From Lichenicola sp964247755 (GTDB taxonomy: Bacteria > Pseudomonadota > Alphaproteobacteria > Acetobacterales > Acetobacteraceae): DNA of 64,000 bases. The notes below the pieces were generated by a model that saw only the letters and a list, made by a program, of their open reading frames with translations, was not told the origin of the DNA and searched no databases. Made by a program: the position numbers and the translations under genes. Shown one piece after another: positions 43,890-51,965 of the stretch; position 1 is the first letter of the stretch; each line of letters starts with the position of its first letter. The DNA lies in NCBI GenBank assembly GCA_964247755.1, contig CAXTVX010000001.1, forward strand, positions 434,001 through 498,000, in the 5' to 3' direction.

Positions 43890-45656
43890 TCAGTTCTGCA
43901 CCGTGCTGACCCGGCGGGCACCGCCGCCGCCGAGGCGGGTGCGCCGCTGGATCAGCCATTGCTGCGTCACCGTGAGCAGGTTGTTCCAGCAGTAGTAGAT
44001 CACCAGCCCGGCCGGCTGGCGCGCCAGCACGAAGGTGAAGATCAGCGGCATGATCTGGAACAGCCGCGCCTGCGCCGGGTCGGCCGGCGGCGGGTTCATC
44101 CGCTGCATCAGCAGCATGGTGCCACCCAGCACGACCGGCCAGACGCCGAGATGCAGGAACGGGCTCAGCACCGACGGGTCGAACGGGATCAGCCCGAACA
44201 GGTTGAACAGGTTGGTCGGGTCCGGCTCGGACAGGTCGCGGATCCAGCCGAAGAACGGCGCATGCCGCATCTCGATGGTGACCACCAGGTCCTTGTATAG
44301 GCACCAGAACACCGGCACCTGCACCAGCATCGGCAGGCAGCCGGCGGCCGGGCTGGCGCCTTCCTGCTTGTAGAGCTGCATCATCTCGGTGTTCATCGCC
44401 ATCGCGTCGCCCTTGTGGCGTTCGCGCACCGCCTGCATCTTCGGCGCCAGCAGCTTCATCTTGGCCATTGAGCGGAACTGCTTGATCGCCAGCGGGAAGA
44501 ACAGCGTCTTGACGATCAGGGTGAAGGCCAGCAGCGCCAGGCCGAAATTGCCAAGTGCCGTGTTGAGCCAGTCCAGCACGTAGAAGATCGGCTTGGTCAG
44601 GAACGCGAACCAGCCGAAATCCACCGCCTTCCAGAAGTCGGTGGCGTGCTCGCGCGACTGGTACGCTTCCAGCAGGTGCACCTCCTTGGCGCCGGCGAAC
44701 ACGTGGCTGACGGTGTCGAGCGTGCCGCCGGCCGGCACGGCGAGCGCCGACTGGGCCATGAAGTCGACCTGGTAGACGCCAGCGCCGGCATTGGCATCGT
44801 AGCGGTAGCTGCCGGTCATCGGATGGTCACGAGGGGGCAGGATCGCGGTGAGCCAGTACTTGTCGGTGATGCCGCCCCAGCCGCCCTCCGGGCCTGCCGC
44901 CTGCACCCCTGACCAGCCGGTGCCGCCATTTTCTGCGGCGTGGCTCTTGAGGCTGGAATAGGACATCTGCTCCAGCCGGCCGTCGATCACCGCGATCGGC
45001 CCCTCGTGCACCAGGTAGCCGCCGGTCACCTGCGGAGTGTAGGAGCGGCTGACGCGCGACCAGGGATACAACGGGACCGGCTGTCCGGTGGCGTTGCGGA
45101 CCCGCTGCTCGACGGTGAACATGAAGTCGCGGTCGACCGACAGCACGATCTGGAAGGTGAGCCCGGCACCGTTGTCCCAGGACAGGGTCACCGGACGCGC
45201 GAGCGTGAGTCCGGACCCGTCCGCGGTCCAGACGGTGCTGCCGGTCGGCACCTTGACGCCGCCTGCGACGGCGCTCCAGCCGAGCTGGACGATATTGGGC
45301 TGCTTCTGGTCCTGCGGCTCCAGCACACGGACCTGCGGACTGCCCGGCTTGAGCGTTTCCCGGTAGTCGGTCAGCTGCAGGTCGTCGAGGCGGGCGCCGA
45401 CCAGGTCGATGCTGCCATGCATGCGGGGTGCGGTGATCGGCAGGCGCTGGTCCGGTGACGGCGCCGGGATCGCGGCCGGCTGGCTGCCAGGCGGCGCCAG
45501 CTCGGCCACCGGGCGCGGCGCGTCGGCCGCCGGCGTCGACTGCGTGCTGCGCGCCTCCTGCTGGTGAACCCGGTTCTGCGTCGGCATCAGCCGCTCGAAG
45601 CCGAGGATGATCGCGATCGAGATCACGAACGCGAGGAGGAGACGCTTGTTGTCCAT
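43890..45656 (-). CDS. yidC: Membrane protein insertase YidC
   Basis: A 588-residue insertase of the Oxa1/YidC/Alb3 type. Helix 1 is at the extreme N-terminus (LLLAFVISIAIILGF). A large periplasmic beta-sandwich domain (about 60-345) follows, then the conserved five-helix core starting FWKAVDFGWFAFLTKPIFYV. The core includes the cytoplasmic loop FRSMAKMKLLAPKMQAV and GCLPMLVQVPVFWCLY. It works with SecYEG or alone. It is translated just after yidD, its functional partner. Confidence 0.96.
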   Translation of the reverse strand: MDNKRLLLAFVISIAIILGFERLMPTQNRVHQQEARSTQSTPAADAPRPVAELAPPGSQPAAIPAPSPDQRLPITAPRMHGSIDLVGARLDDLQLTDYRETLKPGSPQVRVLEPQDQKQPNIVQLGWSAVAGGVKVPTGSTVWTADGSGLTLARPVTLSWDNGAGLTFQIVLSVDRDFMFTVEQRVRNATGQPVPLYPWSRVSRSYTPQVTGGYLVHEGPIAVIDGRLEQMSYSSLKSHAAENGGTGWSGVQAAGPEGGWGGITDKYWLTAILPPRDHPMTGSYRYDANAGAGVYQVDFMAQSALAVPAGGTLDTVSHVFAGAKEVHLLEAYQSREHATDFWKAVDFGWFAFLTKPIFYVLDWLNTALGNFGLALLAFTLIVKTLFFPLAIKQFRSMAKMKLLAPKMQAVRERHKGDAMAMNTEMMQLYKQEGASPAAGCLPMLVQVPVFWCLYKDLVVTIEMRHAPFFGWIRDLSEPDPTNLFNLFGLIPFDPSVLSPFLHLGVWPVVLGGTMLLMQRMNPPPADPAQARLFQIMPLIFTFVLARQPAGLVIYYCWNNLLTVTQQWLIQRRTRLGGGGARRVSTVQN

Positions 45657-45677
45657 CAGCGTAGGGGCCGATCCCGA

Positions 45678-45965
45678 TCAGTTTTGGAGGTGGCAGGTTT
45701 GCACGGGTGGTCGGGCGGTCGCGACGCAGGCGCAGCGTGCCGGCGGGACCGGGTCATGGCCGCCCGGGTGCCACGGGTGGCAGCGCAGGATGCGCAAGGC
45801 GGCGAGGCTGGTGCCGCGTGTGACGCCATGCCGGTCGAGCGCCTGCAACGCGTAGTCGCTGCAGGACGGCGAGAACCGGCAGTTCGGGCCCAGCACCGGG
45901 CTCACCACGACCTGGTAGGCGCGGATCAGGAGGCGCATCCCGGTCCGGACGAGGGCCGCGATCAC
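45678..45965 (-). CDS. yidD: Membrane protein insertion efficiency factor YidD
   Basis: A 95-residue amphipathic protein with the full YidD pattern: AYQVVVSPVLGPNCRFSPSC, SDYALQALDRHG and LRILRCHPWHPGGHDPVP, with three conserved cysteines. It aids insertion of proteins by YidC. The GTG at 45965 overlaps the rnpA stop as GTGA; the ATG at 45938 is an alternative that keeps the whole conserved region. A short unconserved tail follows the DPVP motif. Confidence 0.93.
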   Translation of the reverse strand: MIAALVRTGMRLLIRAYQVVVSPVLGPNCRFSPSCSDYALQALDRHGVTRGTSLAALRILRCHPWHPGGHDPVPPARCACVATARPPVQTCHLQN

Positions 45966-46339
45966 GGCGTCCGGCGATCGGCAAGACGCACCCCTGTTCG
46001 CTTCAGGGCGCGTCGCAGGTCGTCGATCAGCGCCGGGAACGGACGCGACCGGGTCCCGTCGCGGCCGATCAGCACCAGGTCGACGCCGGTCAGGGCGGTG
46101 CCCTGCGCCGCCTGGTCGCGCAGCAGGAGGCGGGCCGCCTCGCGCAGCCGGCGCTTGGTGCGGTTGCGCACCACGGCGTTGCCGACCTTCTTGGTCACGG
46201 TGAAGCCGAGGCGGGCCGGCGCGTCGTCGTTGCGCGGCAGGGCCTGCAGAACCAGCCCGGGCATCGGCGCCTTGGCCCCTTTGGAGGCGACGCGGAGGAA
46301 CTCGGCACGACGCTTGAGCCGGACCAGGGAGGACGCCAT
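45962..46339 (-). CDS. rnpA: Ribonuclease P protein component
   Basis: A 125-residue basic protein of RNase P, which makes tRNA 5' ends with RnpB RNA. The RNR signature is NRTKRRLREAAR, after LGFTVTKKVGNAVV, and VDLVLIGRDGT follows. The start at 46339 gives the usual length. It lies 47 bases after rpmH and overlaps yidD by four bases. The RNA subunit gene is not in this window. Confidence 0.95.
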   Translation of the reverse strand: MASSLVRLKRRAEFLRVASKGAKAPMPGLVLQALPRNDDAPARLGFTVTKKVGNAVVRNRTKRRLREAARLLLRDQAAQGTALTGVDLVLIGRDGTRSRPFPALIDDLRRALKRTGVRLADRRTP

Positions 46340-46386
46340 GGCAGCACCGTTTCCTGCGGCCGGCCGGATCCGACCGGGTGACGGCT

Positions 46387-46521
46387 TCAGGCGGATAGGC
46401 GCTTGCGACCCTTCGCGCGGCGGCTGGACAGCACGTTGCGGCCGCCCACCGTCGCCATGCGGGTGCGGAAGCCATGGCGCCGCTTGCGCACCAGCTTGGA
46501 CGGTTGATAGGTGCGCTTCAC
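46387..46521 (-). CDS. rpmH: 50S ribosomal protein L34
   Basis: A 44-residue ribosomal protein, the classic KRTYQPSKLVRKRRHGFRTR start with GGRNVLSSRRAKGRKRLSA at the end. The start codon is GTG at 46521 with AGGAGG seven bases upstream. Every position fits the L34 family. It is first in the operon with rnpA. A strong promoter candidate lies about 110 bases upstream. Confidence 0.97.
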   Translation of the reverse strand: MKRTYQPSKLVRKRRHGFRTRMATVGGRNVLSSRRAKGRKRLSA

Positions 46522-46630
46522 GCTGCATCCTCCTGGGCGGGCGGCCCGGCGCAGGAGGCGGCGGACCGGTCGAGGGTATGGACAAGCGAAGGCGCCGCCG
46601 CATCGCGCGACGCCGCCTCCGGAGCGGCGG

Positions 46631-46660
46631 CTTATAGGCGTCCCCGGGCCGGACCGTCAA
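46631..46660 (-). promoter_or_regulatory. Candidate sigma-70 promoter for rpmH
   Basis: The minus strand has TTGACG, 18 bases, TATAAG, close to the housekeeping consensus. It lies about 110 bases before the rpmH GTG and is the only such match in the divergent gap. The leader it would produce has GC-rich self-complementary segments. Confidence 0.65.
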
Positions 46661-46738
46661 CCGGGACGCGGGTCGAGCACCATGCAGCAGCGGTAATGGC
46701 TTGAGCCGCGGGTTGGATCAGCGGATGCTCCTTCGCAC

Positions 46739-47140
46739 ATGCTCCGCTCGCGACCGATTCTCCGCTCGATCCTGCCGGCAGGGCTGGTGCTGCTGGCGTC
46801 GCTCGCGGTGTTGCCAGGCGTGGTGCCGCGGCTGGTGCGCGTGCTGGCGCCTGCCGTCGCCGCCTTGGCTGCCGGGCTGGCATTCGGGCGCGGCGAGGCG
46901 GCAGGGCTCAGGGCACGGCGCGAGATGGAAGCGCGTGCCCTGGCGGCGGAAGCCGCCAACGCCCAGCTGGTGAAGGCGGCAGGCCAGATGCGCCATGACC
47001 TGCGCGGCATCCTGTCTCCGGCGCTGCTGACCGCGGACCGGCTCAGCATGAGCCAGGATCCGGTGGCGCGCCGCGCCGGCGAGACCATGGTGGCGACCGT
47101 CGACCGGGCGGAGGAACGGCTCCGCCGCGGCGACGAGTAG
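46739..47140 (+). CDS. Membrane protein with an orphan histidine-kinase-like dimerisation helix
   Basis: A 133-residue protein. Two hydrophobic segments (about 11-25 and 35-50) lead into a charged helical stretch. The C-terminal part, MRHDLRGILSPALLTADRL with His86 in RHDLRG and a second helix to residue 130, resembles the HisKA dimerisation and phospho-acceptor domain. No ATP-binding domain follows, because the stop comes at residue 134. It may be a kinase fragment, a phosphorelay protein or an unrelated coiled protein. It is divergent from rpmH and convergent with gloA. Confidence 0.6.
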   Translation: MLRSRPILRSILPAGLVLLASLAVLPGVVPRLVRVLAPAVAALAAGLAFGRGEAAGLRARREMEARALAAEAANAQLVKAAGQMRHDLRGILSPALLTADRLSMSQDPVARRAGETMVATVDRAEERLRRGDE

Positions 47141-47150
47141 CCGCAGCGTC

Positions 47151-47537
47151 TCAGCGCTGGATCAGCTCGATCTTGTAGCCGTCCGGATCCTCGACGAAGG
47201 CGATCACGGTGGTGCCGTGCTTCACCGGCCCTGCCTCGCGCGTGACCTTGCCGCCACCGGTGCGCACCTGCTCGACCGCCTCCGCCACGTCCGGGACGCC
47301 CACCGCGAAGTGACCGAAGCCGCTGCCGACCTCGTAGCCGTCGTCCTGCCCCCAGTTGTAGGTCAGCTCGATCTCGGCCTGGCCGTGGGCGTTGTCGTCG
47401 TAGCCGACAAAGACAAGGGTGTACTTGCCCGCAGGCACCTCGGAACGGCGCAGCTCGCGCAGGCCGAGCAGGCGGTAGAAGGCCAGGCTCTGGTCGAGGT
47501 TCTTCACCCGGACCATGGTGTGCAGGTAGCTGCCCAT
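47151..47537 (-). CDS. gloA: Lactoylglutathione lyase (glyoxalase I), internal start within lpxI frame
   Basis: A 128-residue glyoxalase I domain that turns the methylglyoxal-glutathione adduct into lactoylglutathione. The family pattern is intact: LHTMVRVKNLDQSLAFY (metal His), AEIELTYNWGQ (metal Glu), GFGHFAVGVPDV (metal His) and FVEDPDGYKIELIQ (metal Glu). The ATG at 47537 has GGAG about eight bases upstream, so a free enzyme can be made from an internal start. The same frame also continues from lpxI without a stop. It converges with the orphan-kinase-helix gene. Confidence 0.85.
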   Translation of the reverse strand: MGSYLHTMVRVKNLDQSLAFYRLLGLRELRRSEVPAGKYTLVFVGYDDNAHGQAEIELTYNWGQDDGYEVGSGFGHFAVGVPDVAEAVEQVRTGGGKVTREAGPVKHGTTVIAFVEDPDGYKIELIQR

Positions 47538-48389
47538 TCGATCTTCTCCACTGAACCCGCCCGCCGGGTCGATCCCGATCAGGAACAGGCCATCCCGATC
47601 GGCTGCGTCGCGCAACCGGTCCGGGTCCGTCAGAAGGGTGCCGCCGGCCTCGAATGCAATCCCCCGCAGGCCCGCCGCGCGTGCCGCGGCGACGGTGCGC
47701 GGGCCGATCGTGGGCAGGTCCGCGCGACGATCCTGGCCGGGCTTGACCAGCTTCACCAGCACGCCGCCGGGGCCGGGCTGACGCAGCGGGCCGGCGCGCT
47801 CCAGCATCCGGTCGGTGCCCTCGAGCGCCTCGACCGCCAGCACCAGCCCGTTCTGCACCACGCAGCCCTGGCCGACGTCGAGCCGGCCCAGCGCCTGCAC
47901 CACCGCAACCCCGCGCCTGATGTCGGCCTGCGCCTCCGCGTCGGGCGCATGGCGGCCGAGGGGCCCTGGTCCTCCGACGGAACCGGGAAGAAACTCGTGC
48001 GCGCCGCGGACCTGGAAGCCCTCCTCGCCCAGCACGCGCACCAGGGCGGCGAGCAGCCCGTCATCGCCGGCGAACAGGGCGCGGCCGATCCGGGCCAGGA
48101 TCCGGGCGCCTTCCGCATCCGGCCGCAGGTCGCGCAGCGAAGGCCGGCGCACCGGACCGATCAGCACCAGCTCGGTGCAGCGATGGGCGCGCAGCGCGGA
48201 CAGGATGCGGCCGGCAGCGGCCAGGCGGATGAACTCGTGCGGCCATGGACCGACCACGTCGGACTCGGCGAAGTCTTGGAAGGCGACGATGAACACGTCC
48301 CGGCCCGCCCGCGCGGCACTGGCTGCCACCCTGCCCGGCAGCGGTCCGCCGCCGGCCAGGATGCCGAGCGGGCCTCCGGTCGGGATCAA
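47151..48389 (-). CDS. lpxI: LpxI (UDP-2,3-diacylglucosamine pyrophosphatase) in frame with glyoxalase I
   Basis: LpxI makes lipid X in lipid A synthesis and replaces LpxH in alphaproteobacteria. The TTG at 48389 overlaps the lpxA stop (TTGA). The LpxI part (1-284) has GILAGGGPLPGRVAASA, DVGQGCVVQNGLVLAVEALEGTD and KLVKPGQDRRADLPTIG. It reaches the usual end at GLFLIGIDPAGG, but no stop codon follows. The frame continues through FSGEDR into Met285, the first residue of a complete glyoxalase I. The stop is at 47151, giving 412 residues. A bifunctional fusion is the direct reading; a base error or read-through is possible. Confidence 0.85.
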   Translation of the reverse strand: MIPTGGPLGILAGGGPLPGRVAASAARAGRDVFIVAFQDFAESDVVGPWPHEFIRLAAAGRILSALRAHRCTELVLIGPVRRPSLRDLRPDAEGARILARIGRALFAGDDGLLAALVRVLGEEGFQVRGAHEFLPGSVGGPGPLGRHAPDAEAQADIRRGVAVVQALGRLDVGQGCVVQNGLVLAVEALEGTDRMLERAGPLRQPGPGGVLVKLVKPGQDRRADLPTIGPRTVAAARAAGLRGIAFEAGGTLLTDPDRLRDAADRDGLFLIGIDPAGGFSGEDRMGSYLHTMVRVKNLDQSLAFYRLLGLRELRRSEVPAGKYTLVFVGYDDNAHGQAEIELTYNWGQDDGYEVGSGFGHFAVGVPDVAEAVEQVRTGGGKVTREAGPVKHGTTVIAFVEDPDGYKIELIQR

Positions 48390-49279
48390 GCGCCGTCGCT
48401 CTCCTCGACGGCGGGCCCGCCCGTGGCGATCCGCACCAGGCCACGCCGGCTGGGGGCGTCGATGAAGGCCAAGATCTCGGCGACCCGCGGGTCGTCGCCA
48501 TGCTCGGCGCGTACCGCGGCAAGGCGCTGCGCGAACGCCGGCTGCCCGGCCGGATGGCGCGGATACAGCGCGCGGAACGCGCGACGCAGGCGGTGCATCT
48601 CGGCGCCGGCGACGCCGCTGCGGCGCAGCCACACCCAGTTCAGCCCGACCAGCCGGGCGCGGTTGCCGAGCACGCTGCCATACGGGATCACGTCGCTCTC
48701 GACCCCGCACACCCCGCCGACCATCGCCGCCCGGCCGATCCGCACGAACTGGTGCAGCGCCGCCTGGCCCATGATCCGGGCATCGTCGGCGATCTCGACA
48801 TGGCCGCCCATGACCACGTTGTTGACGATGATGACGCGGTCGCCGATCCGGCAGTCGTGGGCGACGTGGGCGTTGGCCATGATCAGGCAGTCGGCGCCGA
48901 CCCGGGTGAGGCCGCCGCCGGCCGCGGTGCCGCGGTGCACGGTGACACCCTCCCGGATCACGGTGCGCGGCCCGACGACGCAGCGGGTCGGCTCGCCGCG
49001 ATACTTCAGGTCCTGTGGCGCCATGCCGACGGTGCAGAACGGGAACAGCCTCCCGCCGGCGCCGATCGTGGTCTGGCCGTCGACCACCACGTGCGACACG
49101 AGCTCGACCCCGTCGCCCAGCACCGCCTCGGGACCGACGCTGCACCAGGGCCCGATCCGCACGCCGGCGCCCAGCACCGCGTCCGGCGAGACCACGGCGC
49201 TGGGATGGATGGCGGCGGGCTCGCGGCCGGGCTGGTGCAGGCGCCCGGCCTGCTTCAGCCCGGCGAGGTCAGCAGACAT
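48386..49279 (-). CDS. lpxA: Acyl-ACP--UDP-N-acetylglucosamine O-acyltransferase
   Basis: A 297-residue trimeric left-handed beta-helix enzyme, the first lipid A step. Hexapeptide repeats run through IHPSAVVSPDAVLGAGVRIG and onward. The catalytic His lies in ANAHVAHDCRIG, with the ruler/substrate region CTVGMAPQDLKYRGE. A C-terminal helical domain (about 200-280) closes it. It is longer than E. coli LpxA (262) through extensions at both ends. It overlaps the lpxI start by four bases. Confidence 0.95.
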   Translation of the reverse strand: MSADLAGLKQAGRLHQPGREPAAIHPSAVVSPDAVLGAGVRIGPWCSVGPEAVLGDGVELVSHVVVDGQTTIGAGGRLFPFCTVGMAPQDLKYRGEPTRCVVGPRTVIREGVTVHRGTAAGGGLTRVGADCLIMANAHVAHDCRIGDRVIIVNNVVMGGHVEIADDARIMGQAALHQFVRIGRAAMVGGVCGVESDVIPYGSVLGNRARLVGLNWVWLRRSGVAGAEMHRLRRAFRALYPRHPAGQPAFAQRLAAVRAEHGDDPRVAEILAFIDAPSRRGLVRIATGGPAVEESDGA

Positions 49280-49382
49280 CGATAGGACAACTCCACCTTG
49301 GCGGCACGGGCCCGGGGAAGCCGGTCGGTACCATATCGGGGACGCTTAAGGGCCGCCCGCGGGACGGCCAAGACACGAGATG

Positions 49383-49925
49383 TTACCGGGCTTGTCGAGC
49401 TGCAGCCTCGTCCATGATCATCGCCCCGTAGCTGGCCTCCGCCACAGACACCCCGTCGACCCGGGCCACGCCGCGGAACTTGTAGACGTTGCCGCGCGCC
49501 CGCTCCTTGACCACGTGGATGCGCAGCTGGTCGCCGGGACCGACCGGACGGCGGAACTTGGCGTTCTCGATGGTCATGAAATAGACCAGCTTGCCTTCTA
49601 TGCCGCCCAGCTCGAGCACCACCAGGGCGGCGGCCTGCGCCATCGCCTCGATGATCAGCACGCCCGGCATCACCGGACGAGCGGGGAAATGGCCCTGGAA
49701 GAACGGCTCGTTGACGGTGACGTTCTTGATCCCGATCCCGGACACGCCGGGCACCACGTCCACCATGCGGTCGATCATCAGGAACGGGTAGCGGTGCGGG
49801 AGGGCCGCCATGATCTGCTGGATGTCGATGGTGCTGCCGACGCTCGCCGGGCGCGCGCCGTGGACGCCGGCATCCTCCGCCCCGGCCGCCGATTCGTCCG
49901 GCTCGTTCTGTGTCGTCCCGTCCAT
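49383..49925 (-). CDS. fabZ: (3R)-hydroxyacyl-ACP dehydratase FabZ
   Basis: A 180-residue hot-dog fold dehydratase of fatty acid synthesis. The catalytic His is in FFQGHFPARPVMPGV and the Glu in LIIEAMAQAAAL. HRYPFLMIDRMVDV and VYFMTIENAKFRRPV also match. A Glu/Ala-rich N-terminal extension of about 30 residues precedes IDIQQIMAALP. It supplies hydroxyacyl chains for lipid A between lpxD and lpxA. GAAGGG lies about nine bases before the ATG. Confidence 0.95.
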   Translation of the reverse strand: MDGTTQNEPDESAAGAEDAGVHGARPASVGSTIDIQQIMAALPHRYPFLMIDRMVDVVPGVSGIGIKNVTVNEPFFQGHFPARPVMPGVLIIEAMAQAAALVVLELGGIEGKLVYFMTIENAKFRRPVGPGDQLRIHVVKERARGNVYKFRGVARVDGVSVAEASYGAMIMDEAAARQAR

Positions 49926-49945
49926 CCGGATCGAACCCTTCTCCC

Positions 49946-51040
49946 TCACCCTGGTTCCGGATCGTCCGCAGCGGGGCCGTCGGCGCGGACCCTGCCCGGC
50001 CGCTTCGCCAGCCGGCGGAGGGCCGCGACGTTGCGGAAGAACTCGCGGAACGGCATCGCCGGGCTGCCGATCACGTCGGCGCCCGCATCCACGTCCGACA
50101 TCACGCCGCATTGCGCACCGATCCGGGCCTTCCGTCCAACCCGGATGTGGCCGATCAGACCCGCCTGCGCCGCGACGGTGACGAAATCCTCGAGCTCCGT
50201 CGACCCGGAAATCCCTGCCTGCGCCACCACGATGCAGCAACGGCCGAGGCGCACGTTGTGCCCGATCTGCACCAGGTTGTCGAGGCGCGAGCCGGCGCCG
50301 ACCACCGTGTCCTGTGCCGAGCCGCGGTCGATCGTGGCGTTGGCGCCGATCTCCACGTCGTCCTCGATCAGCACCCGGCCGAGCTGCGGCACGGTGACGA
50401 AGCCGGCCGACCCGACCGCGAAGCCGAAGCCCTCCTGGCCGATCCGGGCGCCGGGAAACAGCGTCACCCGGGCGCCCAGCACCGCATGGCTCAGGCTGAC
50501 GTGGCTGCCGATCCGGCAGCCGGGCCCGACCACCACGCCGGGACCGATGGCGGCATGCGCGCCGACCCGCGTGCCGGGACCGATCGCAGCACCCCGGCCG
50601 ACATGGACGAACGGGCCGATCTCGGCGGTGGGATCGATCCTGGCGCCCTCATCGACCACGACGCTCGGGTGGATGCCGGGCGTCGCCTCGTCGCGCGGAT
50701 GGAACAGCGCCGCCACCCGTGCCCAGCCAAGATAGGGAAGCGGCGTGACCAGGGCGGCACAGGACGCCGGCACCGCGTCGGCGAAGGCTGGCGACACGAT
50801 CACTGCGCCGGCACCGGTGCCGGCGAGAAGGGGCAGGTAGCGCCGGTTGTCGAGAAAGCTGATCTGATCGGCTCCGGCCGCCTGGAGCGGCGCCACGCCG
50901 ACAAAGGGTATGTCCGACGCGCCACGCAGTTCGGCGCCGATCTCGTCCGCCAGGCGGGCCAGCGGATACGGGCCGGTGCGGGCGAAGAAGCGCCCGTCCC
51001 CTGGCCCGGACCGGCCGGGATCGTCCTCGCCCATCCGCAT
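49946..51040 (-). CDS. lpxD: UDP-3-O-(3-hydroxyacyl)glucosamine N-acyltransferase
   Basis: A 364-residue acyltransferase, third lipid A step. The N-terminal uridine-binding domain (about 20-105) contains ISFLDNRRYLPLL. The beta-helix has many hexapeptide turns (IDPTAEIGPFVHVG, ARIGQEGFGFAVG). The catalytic His is in DNLVQIGHNVRLG. The second in-frame Met (51034) is an alternative start. It follows ompH by 18 bases and precedes fabZ. Confidence 0.95.
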   Translation of the reverse strand: MRMGEDDPGRSGPGDGRFFARTGPYPLARLADEIGAELRGASDIPFVGVAPLQAAGADQISFLDNRRYLPLLAGTGAGAVIVSPAFADAVPASCAALVTPLPYLGWARVAALFHPRDEATPGIHPSVVVDEGARIDPTAEIGPFVHVGRGAAIGPGTRVGAHAAIGPGVVVGPGCRIGSHVSLSHAVLGARVTLFPGARIGQEGFGFAVGSAGFVTVPQLGRVLIEDDVEIGANATIDRGSAQDTVVGAGSRLDNLVQIGHNVRLGRCCIVVAQAGISGSTELEDFVTVAAQAGLIGHIRVGRKARIGAQCGVMSDVDAGADVIGSPAMPFREFFRNVAALRRLAKRPGRVRADGPAADDPEPG

Positions 51041-51058
51041 GCCCGGGCCTGCCCGCCG

Positions 51059-51958
51059 CTACTTCCGCGCGGCGACCGGCGTCGGCTGCACTGCCGCCGG
51101 AGCGGCCGCCTGCGGTCCCGGGTTCGCCGTGGTCGGATAGGTGCCGCTCCTGGCCAGCACTTCCGAATCGACCCCGTCGGCCGGGATGAACACCGACGGC
51201 AGGGTGGAGTTGAGCTGGTTCACCACCTGCGGCGTGATGTCGAACTCGGGCATGTTGAGCGCCACCTGCTCGCGGTGCAGCACGAAGTTCATGCCGTGCG
51301 AGGCGGACACCTGCTTGATCACCTGCACCAGCTCGCGCTCGATCTGGCCGATCGCGACCTGGGCCGCCTCCTGGATGACCCGGTTGCGGTTGCGGAAGTC
51401 CTTCTGCGCCGCCTGCACGCGCGCCTGCAGCGCACGCACCCGGGCCTGCACCTGGTCCTGGCTCAGCCCCTTGGCCGCCGCCTGGATCTGCTGCTGGGTT
51501 TCGCGCCAGGCCGCCTGCTCCTTCTGCGCGTCGCCGTTGAGCTTGTCGCGCCGTGCCCCCAGCACCTTCTCGACCTGCTGGGCGGCGGAGGACGCGTGCA
51601 TCACCTCCGGCACGCTGATGATGCCGTACACCGCAGCCGGCGGCGGGTTGCCCTTGGGCAGGTCGGACAACGACGGGATCGGCGGCAGCGGCAGCACCGG
51701 CTGCACCTGCGGGCCCTGCGCCTGCGGATCCCCCCCCTGCTGCTGGTCCTGCACCGGCATCGCCACCGGCACCGCCTCGGGGACCGGGCGCGGCGGCGGA
51801 GCGGCACGGCGATGCGAGGCCGCGGGCGCGTCGGCGGGCTGGCTGCTCTTGGGCACGAACCAGCCGCCGTTCTGCTGCGCGTGCGCGGACGGGACGAGGA
51901 ACGGGGCCTGCATGAGCAGGGCGCCCGCCAGCAGGAGGGCGCCGGTGGAACGGGACAT
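51059..51958 (-). CDS. OmpH/Skp family periplasmic chaperone
   Basis: A 299-residue exported protein. Its signal peptide ends near VPSAHAQ. A Pro/Gln-rich segment (about 35-105) leads into the Skp domain (about 110-250): YGIISVPEVMHAS, then a long charged coiled coil (RETQQQIQAAAKGLSQDQVQ), ending VALNMPEFDITPQV. It should escort outer-membrane proteins to BamA, encoded just upstream. Three start codons in a row (GTG 51964, ATG 51961, ATG 51958) follow the bamA stop; GAGG spacing favours the last. Confidence 0.88.
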   Translation of the reverse strand: MSRSTGALLLAGALLMQAPFLVPSAHAQQNGGWFVPKSSQPADAPAASHRRAAPPPRPVPEAVPVAMPVQDQQQGGDPQAQGPQVQPVLPLPPIPSLSDLPKGNPPPAAVYGIISVPEVMHASSAAQQVEKVLGARRDKLNGDAQKEQAAWRETQQQIQAAAKGLSQDQVQARVRALQARVQAAQKDFRNRNRVIQEAAQVAIGQIERELVQVIKQVSASHGMNFVLHREQVALNMPEFDITPQVVNQLNSTLPSVFIPADGVDSEVLARSGTYPTTANPGPQAAAPAAVQPTPVAARK

Positions 51959-51965
51959 CATCACC

